A stretch of 64,000 nucleotides of DNA, taken from positions 31,277,082 through 31,341,081 of the forward strand of contig OY783193.1 of NCBI GenBank assembly GCA_963678675.1. Reading direction: 5' to 3'. Below the pieces are notes generated by a model, which was not told the DNA's origin, did not search any database, and saw only the letters and a program-made list of their open reading frames with translations. This document shows positions 53,951-64,000 of this stretch, piece by piece; position 1 is the stretch's first letter, and the number at the start of each line of letters is the position of its first letter. This DNA is from Xiphydria camelus (taxonomy: Eukaryota > Arthropoda > Insecta > Hymenoptera > Xiphydriidae). The position numbers and the translations under genes were made by a program.

Positions 53951-54698
53951 ATTTCGTTTGAATTGAAGTCAAACTTTAAACACTAAAAAAAAAGAAATTA
54001 GTGCTGAGAAAAAAAAACACATCTTATTTATAAGCACAAAAAGTATTAACGAATAAGCAAAAAAAAATCGTGAACATGCCCATTTTGCAAAGGTGAAAAT
54101 TTGGAATATGGTAGGAAGATATTACGTATGTTAATTTTAAGCGCATCGATTATGCACACGATGAAAAGATTTACAATAGAGCAAACTGCCAATCGCCGAG
54201 TTGTTGTATCCTAAAAAGGGATTAGGAGTCTACATATCTATTATCATTAGATGACTCGGTGTGTCATTTACGGTTGCTTTTTATCCACATCGTTCTATAG
54301 AGAGTACCGGAATCACGTGACAGTTTCAGAAATAGTTGACAAAACTGTATGTGACCCATCGTAAGCTGCTCTTTACTCACACCAGAAACGCAGCCTAACT
54401 ATTCGTGTTCAAAATATATCAGTACGTTCACATACGCCAGTGCGATTGGTGATCTCTAATCGTCGTTCCCCGCATTACGGAGAGCCGATGCCTCACTGTT
54501 TGGATGTCAGTTTCTTAACGATACTCGTTATCGAACATACTATGCGTAAGACTATTTCAGTAACTTAAGTTACCTATATAATGCCGTGTTTGCATATCAA
54601 ATCATTATCATAACAATTATTTGTTGGGCACACACCGATTTAAAGTCTCAGCTGTAAGCACGCATCGTATTGTCGCTCTTCGACGCTTAATTCTTCTA

Positions 54699-57508
54699 TT
54701 AGCCGTCCTCCTTCGGTGGTGTGAACCATCCTGCAATGATGGGAAGCAAGCTAATTTAACGAACCCGCTAGCTGTTCTATGCCACTTTATAAATCTTATT
54801 CGCAGGAAAACGTACCGTTCTTCTCGTGTATTTGAACCAGAGATTTGAAGGACTGCTGCGCGCGTGCTAGACTATACTGGCCTTGGCCACCGCAGACTTT
54901 TCCACCACCGCCCGTCCCTTGGAATTGTATACGTGCCTTGCCCTTCACCAACGTCGCGGATATCTGCATGATGACTGCTTCTACAGTATACGCCGAACTC
55001 CAGCCCTGCTTCGTAAGTAGCTCCATACATATGGCGCCTCCCACGAGGACGTAACCACCCGAAATGATCGGATGGACAACTCGAACGAATGGCGGTTCAA
55101 ATGGATAGGTTTCCTGCGACAACAAAGCAAAGGTATCACACACACACACATTGAGAGCAAAATATCTTCACTCGCCATGATAATTTGATTTCTACCGCAG
55201 TATAGAGCACAAACCTTGAAGAGCATATTGAGAAGAATGCTATCTTTGCCTTCCTTCTCTTTCAAAAGAACAAGATCGTTATGAAGCGGAGAGTCTGGAT
55301 CGACACACATTAATCTGATATTCCATTCGTACAGACTGTCGTTCACCAGTTCTATGCTGTACATGCCTGAAAAGATACATGCAATCACTAACATTTCAGG
55401 CAAATTGAAATGAAAACCGCGTGAAAAAGCCTTCTCTTCAATTTTATTCCGTAAACAAGCACTGGCTCAATGTTTACCTTTTTTAAAACTGTCACTTCGA
55501 TATATATCACGTAATTCCTTCATAAGTCTGTCGGTAGCTTGCACGCTACCGGAAACGGAGCCTTTCAAGTAGTCCTGTCTCTGATTCTGTCTCAACCTCT
55601 CCAATGTCGCAAGGTGCTCCAAATCCATTTCCTCGGCCTTTTGGTGTTTTGTTTTAGAAACGGAATATCAGTAACGAATTTCAAGTCGCGCTACATACAT
55701 TCGAAGTCTTCCAGTGAGACAATTACCAAAAGGGCACGTCTTTCGCAATCAGCGCCATCGTACTACCGCATTACACGGGGGTATACAACTTTACCTTGCT
55801 CTTGGCATTAGCCTCTCCCTCGTCCATATCCAAGTGCAGATCTTCCTCTGCTTCGCTATCTTCATCATCGTCGATATCTTCAACCTCTTCCGCCTCCATC
55901 CTCTGAGTTACGGCAGCGGCTGCCGCGCCTAAGCGCAAAGGATCCAAAGCCGTTCCGAGCCTTTCTACGTCAGGTGGCTCTGGTAAGGAGTGGAGACGGC
56001 ATAACTCTTTCAGAAGAATTCCCACCTGATTGATCACATGGTTGTCGCGTCCTGTTGTATTACTCAGAATTTGTACCGCATTTGTTACACTGGTTTCCTC
56101 GGATTCCGCGAACCAGACCGGGGGTGTCGAGGGATAAGTCTCCTGGAGGAAAAAAGGCGATTTACATTTGTGCATTGCAACAAGGTATCTAGATTACGTA
56201 CAATCATATAATGCGGCTTCGTGATCCAAATTCGCTCGGTTGATTCAAAACGTGCAGATATCGCACGATCAAAGTAAAAGTCCGTTTAAAACACAAGTTC
56301 AATGATATTTGGTGGCAATTAATGCGTGAACGCGAATTGGGACATAATTTCTTCCAATATGGATGTTGGATTGATGTTTGAATTAATGAGCAAGAGGAAA
56401 AAACAAAGTCCAATGGTAAACCAATGCACTTGCAGGATCAAATTCCAATAACGCGAATTCACTTTAAAATGTAAATAAGTTACAAAAAGTTAAATCATGA
56501 TAGAAGGCTTCTATATGCAAGGAAAAGAGATATAATAAATAAGAAAATCTGTAAGATTGAAGAATGTCTGGCAAATTTAGAATCATGTATTTTTCACATA
56601 AAGAAGTACAAGCAGATGATGCGAGACTGAAAGAAGAATCTCTCTCGTCGATGAATTGTACATTTTTTAAATCAGTTTCTACAACCGAATAACTGATTCT
56701 ACTGCCGGATAGAGACTGCGAATAAGACTATCTAATAATATACGTTACTCCTAAGCTCGCCTTTTTTTTGTTGTTTACAAATGGCAGAAGTACAGCAAAG
56801 CACACAGTTCTAGAAAGAGGATCGTTTCTCTTCTTTCTACTTTGCAGCTACATTTACAATAAAACCATTTGACATCGAAATTTGATAATAAAAATCTCCC
56901 TGATATACTAAAAACAGATGCCTGCTGCGTCTCTTTCAAGCAAGAAACTGTAAACTCATCTTTCAGAAACCACAGTCAAACTAAGGGTACTAAAGCCAAG
57001 ACCTCACCCATGTAATTTACATCCGACTGCAGGATTCGACCAGCGATCGACTTGATTCTAATACCAAGGTTTCCTTTAACACAGACTGATATTAAACTGC
57101 CTCCGGATAAATTTAATCTTAACAGCGATACGAAAAATGCTGTAGAAGGGAGAAATATGCATCCATCGACCTTTACCATACCGCGAATAACAACACCAGT
57201 GTTATTGTTTCTTTGTCCCGTTCGCATTCAAATCGACTCGCAAGACTGCTCCCCACAATAAAATGTAGACGCGGGAAGGAGAAGGAAACGAACACTTAAC
57301 GAAACTTTCGACGATACATTATTAACGTTACTCGTGAAGGACTTACTGTGATATTGGCGTGAATTTCGTACTTCTTTCCATTTTTACCGACGAATCTGCA
57401 GCTGAGTTCGTCCACACTCGCAGACATTATCTGGAATCTTTCATGGCTTTTAGGGAAGACGGCCTCGAGAGTTTTAATCTCTTGTTTCAACGTGTTCAAG
57501 CAAGCCAT
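54699..57508 (-). CDS. UBE2Q: Ubiquitin-conjugating enzyme E2 Q (UBE2Q1/2 class)
   Basis: Complete gene. Exons on the - strand: 57508-57347, 56142-55795, 55637-55478, 55366-55215, 55113-54816 and 54730-54699, giving 383 residues. All junctions are GT/AG with matching phases (0, 0, 1, 0, 1). Residues 1-60 ([18 protein letters not shown]) form the RWD-like N-domain. An acidic stretch lies near 140-168. The UBC fold covers about 218-375. The catalytic cysteine is Cys303 in [15 protein letters not shown] final 32-bp exon gives [10 protein letters not shown], the conserved tail. The usual HPN triad reads HPI here. Human UBE2Q2 has 375 residues, so length agrees. It transfers ubiquitin from E1 to substrates or E3 ligases in cytosol and nucleus. 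Confidence 0.95.
54816..55113 (-). CDS. UBE2Q: UBE2Q catalytic exon
   Basis: Acceptor TTGTTGTCGCAG precedes [15 protein letters not shown]. The active-site codon TGT is at 55029-55027. Downstream come [20 protein letters not shown] and GKARIQF, diagnostic of UBE2Q. The exon ends HEKN plus one base at donor GTACGT, completed by the 32-bp last exon 86 bp away. The - strand frame would otherwise read through to a false stop at 54796. Confidence 0.93.
56143..57346. other. UBE2Q first intron
   Basis: A 1.2-kb intron with donor GTAAGT and acceptor TTTTTTCCTCCAG on the - strand. No transposon end or other gene is seen. ORFs at 56204 and 56976 are not gene-like. Confidence 0.6.
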
Positions 57509-57720
57509 TTGGAGGTCGACCGCACGAAAGGGCCCCAAATTTTCGGCGGTTCTTCGTCCAAAAAGCTAAACTGCACCTGAAGAAACACGGCAAACCGATG
57601 ACTCCCCAAGAAAATGGCGACTGCGACTGAAATTTCGGGCAGCCTCGCACACCTCCGTAACCATTCGTATACCGATAAGATGGCGCCCCTAATCATTCAG
57701 TTTTCAAAGTAGCGTATCGA
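57509..57720 (-). promoter_or_regulatory. UBE2Q 5' leader and promoter region
   Basis: AAGATGGCG (57677-57685) and AAAATGGCG (57611-57619) are YY1-type words common near insect and vertebrate transcription starts. There is no TATA box. An upstream ATG at 57696 opens a 66-codon frame that overlaps the main ATG out of phase. If transcribed, it could lower translation. The palindromic element starts within 30 bp upstream of this region. Confidence 0.45.
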
Positions 57721-57734
57721 ATTGTCTAATCGTT

Positions 57735-60054
57735 CAATCAATATAGGCCAGTCATATCGTACATAAAAAGAGCCTAACCTTGCAATAATTAGGGTAAACC
57801 TAATTTCTTTATATGTTGTTAAGATCCACCTGGATAGTATAAATCCAGATTTGTGCAACCCTGAAAAAGTTGTGCCACCTGAGATATAGCCAAAAAACCG
57901 CGATATTTTTGAACTTTTTTCAATTCCTTGCCAAAAAGACACTAAAGGGAACTTCTGGCGAAAAAAATCACTCTTACCTTTTCTAAAGTAGATAAAATTT
58001 GCTACAATTTAAGCTCTAGCGGAGCTCGGTAGCTGTCGTAGTTGATCAGATACAGCTTTGCAAGGATGACAATTTTTTTCTAAAACGGGCAAACTTTAGC
58101 TTACGCTCTACTTTCGAGTGAAATATTTTCAAAAGTACTAATCCTACATAAAAACTTTGAAGAGTAAAATTTTAGAAAATATAATTACCTTCCATTTAAA
58201 AATGGCCAAAAACCAAAAAAGTCACAGTGAGATATCGATAGAGGCCTAAGGCGAGGAGAGCGGGGTCGGGTAGGAGGGAAATAATTATTACATTGGACCA
58301 ACAGTGATTTTGTTACTCTAACCAGACCAGGTGATTCTTATAGATTTATGTACTCTAAAAACGAATCTGACTCTCAAATTTGCGACGTTGGTCAGAATTT
58401 CGAGATACTTGAGGTTAAATATACGAAAACGGACGATTTTGGCCATATTCACGGGTCTATTACAATGAAACAAAAAAAAATTTCTTAATTGCACTTACAG
58501 CATTTGAAAGTGTCGTTTTTAAACTTTTCAATACATTATTTCATTGTTTCTAAACGATTTTACAAAACCAAATTTCACTACGACAAGTCGATCATGTAGG
58601 TCCACCGCACCACGCGTCTGATACATTTAGGCCATATTCACTGCTATATTAAAATGAAACTAAAAAATTTGTCTTAATTGCACTCACAGCATTTGAAAGT
58701 GTCATTTTTCAATTTGTCAATACATTTCTTGATTGTTCCTAAACGATTTTACAAAACCAAATTTCAGTACGAAATGTCGATCATGTAGGTCCACCGCACC
58801 ACGCGTCTGATACATTTAGGCCATATTCACGGCTCTACTACAATGAAACTAAAAAATGTTTCTTAATTGCACTTAGAGCATTTGAAAGTCTCGTTTCTTA
58901 ATTTTCCAGTCCATTACTTGATGGTTTCTAAACGATTGTATAAAGCTAAGTTTCAGTACAAGTCGATCGTGTAGGTTCACCGCGCTACACGCCTAAATGA
59001 ATGTGAACAATAGACTTGTCGTACTGAAATTTGGCTTTATAAAATCGTTTAAGAACAATCAAGTAATGTATTGAAAAGTTTAAAAATTACACTTTCAAAT
59101 GCTGTAAGTGCAATTAAGGAAAATTTTTTAGTTTCATTGTAATAGAGCCGTGAATATGGCCTAAATATATCAGACGCGTGGTGCGGTGGACCTACATGAT
59201 CGACTTGTCGTAGTGAAATTTGGCTTTGTAAAATCATTTAGGAACAATCAAGTAATATATTGAAAAGCTCAAAAATGACACTTTCAAATGCTGTAAGTAA
59301 GTGCAATGAAGAAACATTTTTTATTTTCATTGTAATAGACCCGTAAATATGGCCAAAATCGCCCGTTTTCGTATATTTAACCTCAACTATCTCGAAATCC
59401 TGACCAACGTCGCAAATTTGAAAGTCAGATTCGTTTTTAGCGCACATAAGTCTATAAGAATCACCTGGTTTGGTTCGAGTAACAAAATCACTGTTGTGTG
59501 TCCAATGAAATAATTATTTCCCTCCTACCTGATCCCGCTCTCCTCGCCTTAGGCTTCTATCGATATCTCACTGTGACTTTTTTGGTTTTTGGTCATTTTT
59601 AAATGGAAGGTAATTAAATTTTCTAAAATTTTATTTCGCGAAGTTTTTATGTAGGATTAGTACTTTTGAAAATATTTCACTCAAAAGTAGAGCGTAAGCT
59701 AAAGTTTGCCCGTTTTAGAAAGAAATTGTCATTTTTGCAAAGCTATATCTCATCAACTACAAGAGCTACCGAACTCGGCTAGAGCTAAAATTGTAGCAAA
59801 TTTTATCTACTTTAGAAAAGGTAAGAGTGATTTTTTTCGCCAGAAGTTCCCTTTAGTGTCTTTTTGGCAAGGAATTGAAAAAAAGTCCAAAAATATCGCG
59901 GTTTTTTGGCTATATCTCAGGTAGCACAATTTTTTCAGGGTTGCAAATCTGGATTTATACTACTCAGGTGGATCTTAACAACATATAAAAAAATTAGGTT
60001 TACCCTAATTATTGCAAGGTTGGATGTACGATATGACTGGACTAATATAGATTG
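57735..60054. mobile_element. 2.3-kb palindromic element upstream of UBE2Q
   Basis: Outer ends CCAGTCATATCGTACAT are inverted, and both arms pair for over 700 bp (TGCAATAATTAGGGTAAACC, AAGGGAACTTCTGGCG, AAGTCACAGTGAGATATCGA). The inner part (58290-59500) is the same family as 18830-19665, again with the open PGDSYRF frame on each side. The core 58490-59300 has four copies of a GTCCACCGCACCACGCGTCT unit in both directions. No transposase is encoded. Confidence 0.85.
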
Positions 60055-60697
60055 TATTCTTAAGAATTTACTTGCACGATCAGTTCACGTACGAACGAAA
60101 AACGAAGATAGGTACGCGTAAGTCACTTTTCGATGTATAGGTACTCAACAATATACATACCTATTTATATGTAGGTACATACCTACATAATAATATACAT
60201 AGGTAGGTATATCTACTATAGTAGATACGGACAATCCTAGCGAAAAAAATTACACGGTAAACTATACAGAATTACATACTTATTTCTATGACTTGTAATC
60301 GGCAATGGAAAAGTTTAGAAAACCGTAGTCATTGATAGAATTAGGTAGGGGAAGGGGGGCAGAACCGGGTAGCGAGGCAGATCCGGGTACCAGTATTAAC
60401 ATTTAAATTTGGCGCGCGATTAACGTAAAACAAATTACTTCCGGCTCAGTTGATTGAAATCAGTGCACTCTCTGGTGAAGTTTCATTTCGAACGAAGTTG
60501 CCTGCAAGACTCACGACTAACAATGGTTTTATTGAGGTATGTGATCTTATTTTACTATATTTTCAATATTTCTACAATTGCTTGTACACATAGTTGATAA
60601 TTTTCAAAAAAATACCGTAGGATAGCACGATAATTGTAAGTATGTCTATGGGGAAGACTTGACTTTGTAAGTTACGTGTTTTTGTCAGAATTTTTCC

Positions 60698-61426
60698 TTA
60701 AGGGGGTATTACTGTCTAGACGCTTGTTTTTAAAGTAATTTTTAGGAATTAATTTTACGAAAACTATCAAACCTACAGTGCCGAAGTTTTTGACGCATAA
60801 TAAGACATGTTTCAACTAACAACACAAATTTTTATAAAACATTTTATTGGAATCTATACAAGTTATGCGCTGTTATGCAGATCGTGGCGTGAGACGCTCG
60901 TCCAATCAGGCGACCATATTGTGGCGGTCCTAGTCGTCTGAGACAGAACAAATTTTTTTAATCTATATGAATGTAGTTATCGTCTGAACTAGAACTAAGT
61001 AGGTACGAAATTTTTTATCGTAATCGCAGCTGTGTTTGAAGATTAAAGTTTAATTTTACCGAAAAATTGTCAACTAAAACATGAGAGCAGGGCTAAAATA
61101 TTCAAGAGCTATCGGTATTATTCTAGTTCAGACCATAGATGAAGGTTCCCTCGAAATGTATGCAAAACCAGAAGTCAATCGGTCCAATAGTTTTTGAGAA
61201 AAACGTGCGCCCGCCTTGACAAATGTCGTTTTGAGAAAAACGCGTTTAAAGTTGATGACTACCTGCCGCGCCCCAACGCACCGCAGCCTTTAAGCCTCTG
61301 TAACTATGGGAGTTCTACGAATTTCAAATTAGTATTTTTTTTAGACACATTCTCAAAAACCCAAATTATAAAAAAATGCAAAAAAAATCGAATTTTTGAA
61401 GCGTCTAGACAGTCATACCCCCTTAA
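60698..61426. mobile_element. TTAA-flanked element nested in the pogo element
   Basis: GGGGGTATTACTGTCTAGAC at the left pairs with GTCTAGACAGTCATACCCCC at the right. TTAA lies at 60698-60701 and 61423-61426. The unit is 721 bp, without a transposase. A TTAA site suggests a piggyBac-type or similar integrase supplied in trans. Confidence 0.85.
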
Positions 61427-61625
61427 TCTAATTTTATACGTTTGGGGAAATACCGGACGAAGCAGGTGGGGCATGACCGGGTACTACACGGTTGTGCCCC
61501 GCGCTCTTGGACACTATTAATAGTACAATACAATTGTAGAACGTCTGAAAGTTTTTCATAGTTTCAACGTTATTAGGTCATTTAGAGTTAATTATTATAA
61601 GTTTGTTCATTACAGCTTCACAACA

Positions 61626-62206
61626 ATGGCACGCACTTATAAGATGACGTCTGATCGTCAAAAATGGTCCTATGAAAACATGCAAAAAGCAATTGCCGAT
61701 GTTATTTCGGGCACAATAGGCTACAAGAAAGCAGCCAACTCTTACAATCTTCCCCAATCAACCCTAGAGGATAAAGTCAAGAAAAGAAAGACTGGACCAT
61801 CTTTAGAAGAGGCCTCGCCTGACGAATTCGCACTACAAAATTGAGCTCGAACAAAATATTGCAGCCAAAACCAAGCCGGTGACAATTCAACAGGTGAAAA
61901 GAAAGGTTATTCTTCAAAACGGCAACAAAAGTAAGAAGTCTATCAAATCTACAAGACCTAGTATTGTTGAAGATGTTAGGTCAAGTTCAGAAGAAGAGGC
62001 TGAACATTCTCAAGACTCAATCTGCATTTATTGCAAAGAGCAATACTCCAAAACTAACAGAAATGATGGCTAGGTGAAGTGTACCAACAACTGCAATAAT
62101 TGGGCACATGAAGGGTGCACATGATGGCCAGAAGGAGCTTTAGACGACTTCATATGCGAACAATGCGAATTGAAAAATGGCATGAAATAGATACCCGATC
62201 TTGCCC
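61626..62206 (+). pseudogene. pogo transposase with HTH and PHD-like finger, no DDE
   Basis: 61626-61844 encodes a psq-type helix-turn-helix (KWSYENMQKAIADVISGTIG, then YNLPQSTLEDKVKKR). A deletion then joins it, out of frame, to a C-terminal part read from about 61846: ELEQNIAAKTKPVTIQQVKR, a Ser/Glu-rich linker and CIYCKEQYSK..VKCTNNCNNWAHEGC..FICEQCELKNGMK. Two stops (TAG near 62072, TGA near 62123) interrupt the PHD-like finger. It cannot make an active transposase, although the HTH part alone could in principle bind the element's ends. Confidence 0.75.
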
Positions 62207-62436
62207 CATTCGTCATACGGTTCTGCCCCGGGGTAGGGGCAGAACCGTAAAATGCAGTCATTATTTCATTAATTTTTTTAAAAATAGTTTTGTGATACTT
62301 CGCCAAATCAAAATCATTTTATTGTTGATCTGATATATCAAGGTTTCCATTAGTATAGTTTTTGAAACATAAAAGTCTGTGCATAATTTTTTACAGGTAA
62401 TTTTACTTAGCTACCCGGTTCTGCCCCCTTCCCCTA

Positions 62437-63119
62437 CAGCGACGTTTTCGGATCATTTTTATAGAATGCTGTTGAATAAAGTTGAAGAACTTACTACCTG
62501 AATGCGCTGGATACACGATGCTGGACGAGGCACTGTTCACTTGATTAGACACATTGAATAACATGCATTCGGTTGCGATTTATATATCTTACAGCTAATA
62601 GATAGTGGGAATAGCGTGAGCGATGCGATATGCCCTGATTGGCTGAATGAGAATGACGGTGTAACTAGTGGGTGTTAAAGCGGTGTGCCCCGATTGGCTA
62701 GGAGAGAAAGACATTAGAACAATACCTAGATGACGTTGGGTAGTTTCCGCGTCCCAGTTAGCGGACAAAGGTAATGTTGCTCGTCCTTGGCCATAACGAG
62801 GATTCAAGCTACGCGGAATGTTGAAGCGATCTTCTGTACCTGATAAGTCAGATATTAGGTTTACCGGAACGGTCACCTATTGAATTCGTCATTTCTCCCC
62901 TTTACAAATTGATTTAGTAGTCCACGGATAGCGGTATCGATTACAATAAGTATTGCGGGAGACGGCTTATTTCGACCCGTCGGGTAATTAACCTTCCCGG
63001 GAAAAGTGCGCGACTGCAAGTGCATTTACAGCCTACACCCGCGTGCACGGATTCTAATCATGGTGACTTTCTAAAATATCATTTTTAAACATACTAGCCA
63101 ATGAACAATTAATTCTCAT
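62437..63119. other. Dispersed repeat, no gene
   Basis: 62780-63060 matches parts of 3190-3250, 6925-7045 and, inverted, 15590-15760 (GAATTCGTCATTTCTCCCC, GGTAATTAACC and AGCTACGCGGAATG-like text). The family has no ORF and no clear ends. The nearby - strand ORF 62595-62876 is not supported. Confidence 0.5.
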
Positions 63120-64000
63120 CCCAGGTAGCACACTAACGTCGAAATGGCGTTTTTCGAAGGTCAGTTCTGACGTCAGATGACGAAAAATATGACGTCATTT
63201 TAACGTCGCAAAGACGGCTTAATTGCACATCCACACGACGTCAGAAAAATCACGTCATAATGACGTTCTACCGTACGTTGTGATGACGTAAAAAATGACG
63301 GTTCTAAAAGGTTAGGGGTCTGACGTATATCTTTTCATCGTGAGCGGTCACCCATCCAACTAGAGAGTGTCCGCACTTTTCGCTGCTTAACTTCGTTGAT
63401 CGGTCGGTGACCTCGAGTCCTTATCTGCTGCACACTCCCCTGTAGTTAAGAATATCATTACTATTGGTGTTCATATGAAGTGTGATGAATAAATGTATAT
63501 TGCTTTTCCTGTCAATAAGAGTGAACTTGAATAAATAAGATTTTATAATTGTATTATTCTTTTCTCAACATTTTTCTAAATTTATGATTGTATCTTTTGA
63601 TAAATATTCTTGCATAGACGCAAATTGATACTAATATCAATTTGCGTCTATGCAAGAAATAAATAATAAATAAATAATTATATGAATGTTTATTCATCCT
63701 ACATTAATTGATTGTCTTTCATTTACTTTAATAATCTGTGCTTTTTAATAAATAGTATAGTTTATAACTTGCTCAACATACTCTGGAGACTAAATGAAAT
63801 AATTTATTGATTTAATAATTGAACAAATTACAATTTTTGTCCATTTATTCACAAATAAATTTTCAAGCCTCTATATGCAAGAGACGGAAATTTTTCTAAG
63901 TCTTGTTCGTCATTAAAAATGACGGAAAAGTTCCGTCAAAAAGACGTTGAATTTTGACGTCCAAGATATGTCGTAAATATGACGTCCCTGTGACGTTAAT
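63120..64000. mobile_element. TIR element with TGACGT arrays, cut by the window end
   Basis: It begins CCCAGGTAGCACACTAACGTC. In the next 210 bp TGACGT, ACGTCA, GACGTC and TGACGG words occur about 15 times. A second array starts near 63904 and runs off the window. A perfect 24-bp hairpin (63607-63630 with 63635-63658, 4-base loop) lies about where the centre of a symmetric element would be. There is no ORF. Confidence 0.75.

Larger units (their letters stand above)
60346..62436 (+). mobile_element. pogo-type element, DDE-deleted, TA duplication
   Basis: TAGGGGAAGGGGG(G)CAGAAC at the left pairs with GTTCTGCCCCCTTCCCCTA at the right, each including TA. It keeps the first and last domains of a pogo transposase but no catalytic domain. 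GTTCTGCCCC words recur inside near 62220 and 62240. A smaller TTAA element is nested at 60702-61422. Confidence 0.85.

Noticed and set aside
61194..61520. 108-codon + strand ORF
   Set aside because: It crosses the right boundary of the TTAA element into the pogo element and has no domain.

Overview
This window looks like nuclear DNA of an insect, most likely a hymenopteran (the order is an inference). The sequence is A+T-rich and crowded with transposons. Its two real genes have CpG-rich exons, canonical GT/AG introns and introns as short as 68 bp. I found no rRNA, CRISPR, operon or phage-like feature.

Two host genes can be supported. On the + strand, seven exons between 10693 and 24412 join in phase into a SPAG17/PF6-like axonemal central-apparatus protein. 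Its 5' part lies left of the window or was not found, and its 3' end is uncertain. On the - strand, six exons between 57508 and 54699 give a complete 383-residue ubiquitin-conjugating enzyme of the UBE2Q class, with its catalytic cysteine and its conserved C-terminus.

Most of the rest is mobile DNA. From 0.8 to 9.7 kb there are nested, roughly concentric inverted repeats. From 12.1 to 16.0 kb, inside a SPAG17 intron, is a 3.9-kb terminal-inverted-repeat element with a decayed PIN-like ORF. From 17.0 to 22.6 kb there are several palindromic elements in SPAG17 introns. At 25.2-27.6 kb is a long-inverted-repeat element with a PIN-like plus cysteine-rich ORF, followed by the 5' end of an LTR retrotransposon with a gag fragment. 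At 29.2-38.5 kb are an AGCATGCT-array element, a Helitron N-terminal gene split by a 1.09-kb insertion, a pogo remnant with a PHD-like finger, and a palindrome with tRNA-like arms. At 39.6-44.8 kb are mariner fragments, a triple transposon nest and a THAP-domain pseudogene. At 47-49 kb are elements whose ends start CCCA(C/G)ATA. At 57.7-60.1 kb a 2.3-kb palindrome sits directly upstream of UBE2Q. At 60.3-62.4 kb is a pogo element with a TTAA element nested in it, and at 63.1 kb to the window end is an element with TGACGT arrays.

The main theme of the window is a set of DNA elements whose ends are arrays of one short word and its reverse complement (GGCAAATA, GCAACA, CGTCTT, CGGCGAA, AGCATGCT, CTCTGCCA, TGACGT, GGAARTCC). 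Each family has its own word, and several share a terminus of the form CCCA..TA.CACA. This looks like diverging transposase-binding arrays and is the best candidate here for something undescribed. All exon boundaries and family calls were made by eye from the sequence and from remembered family features, with no database search.
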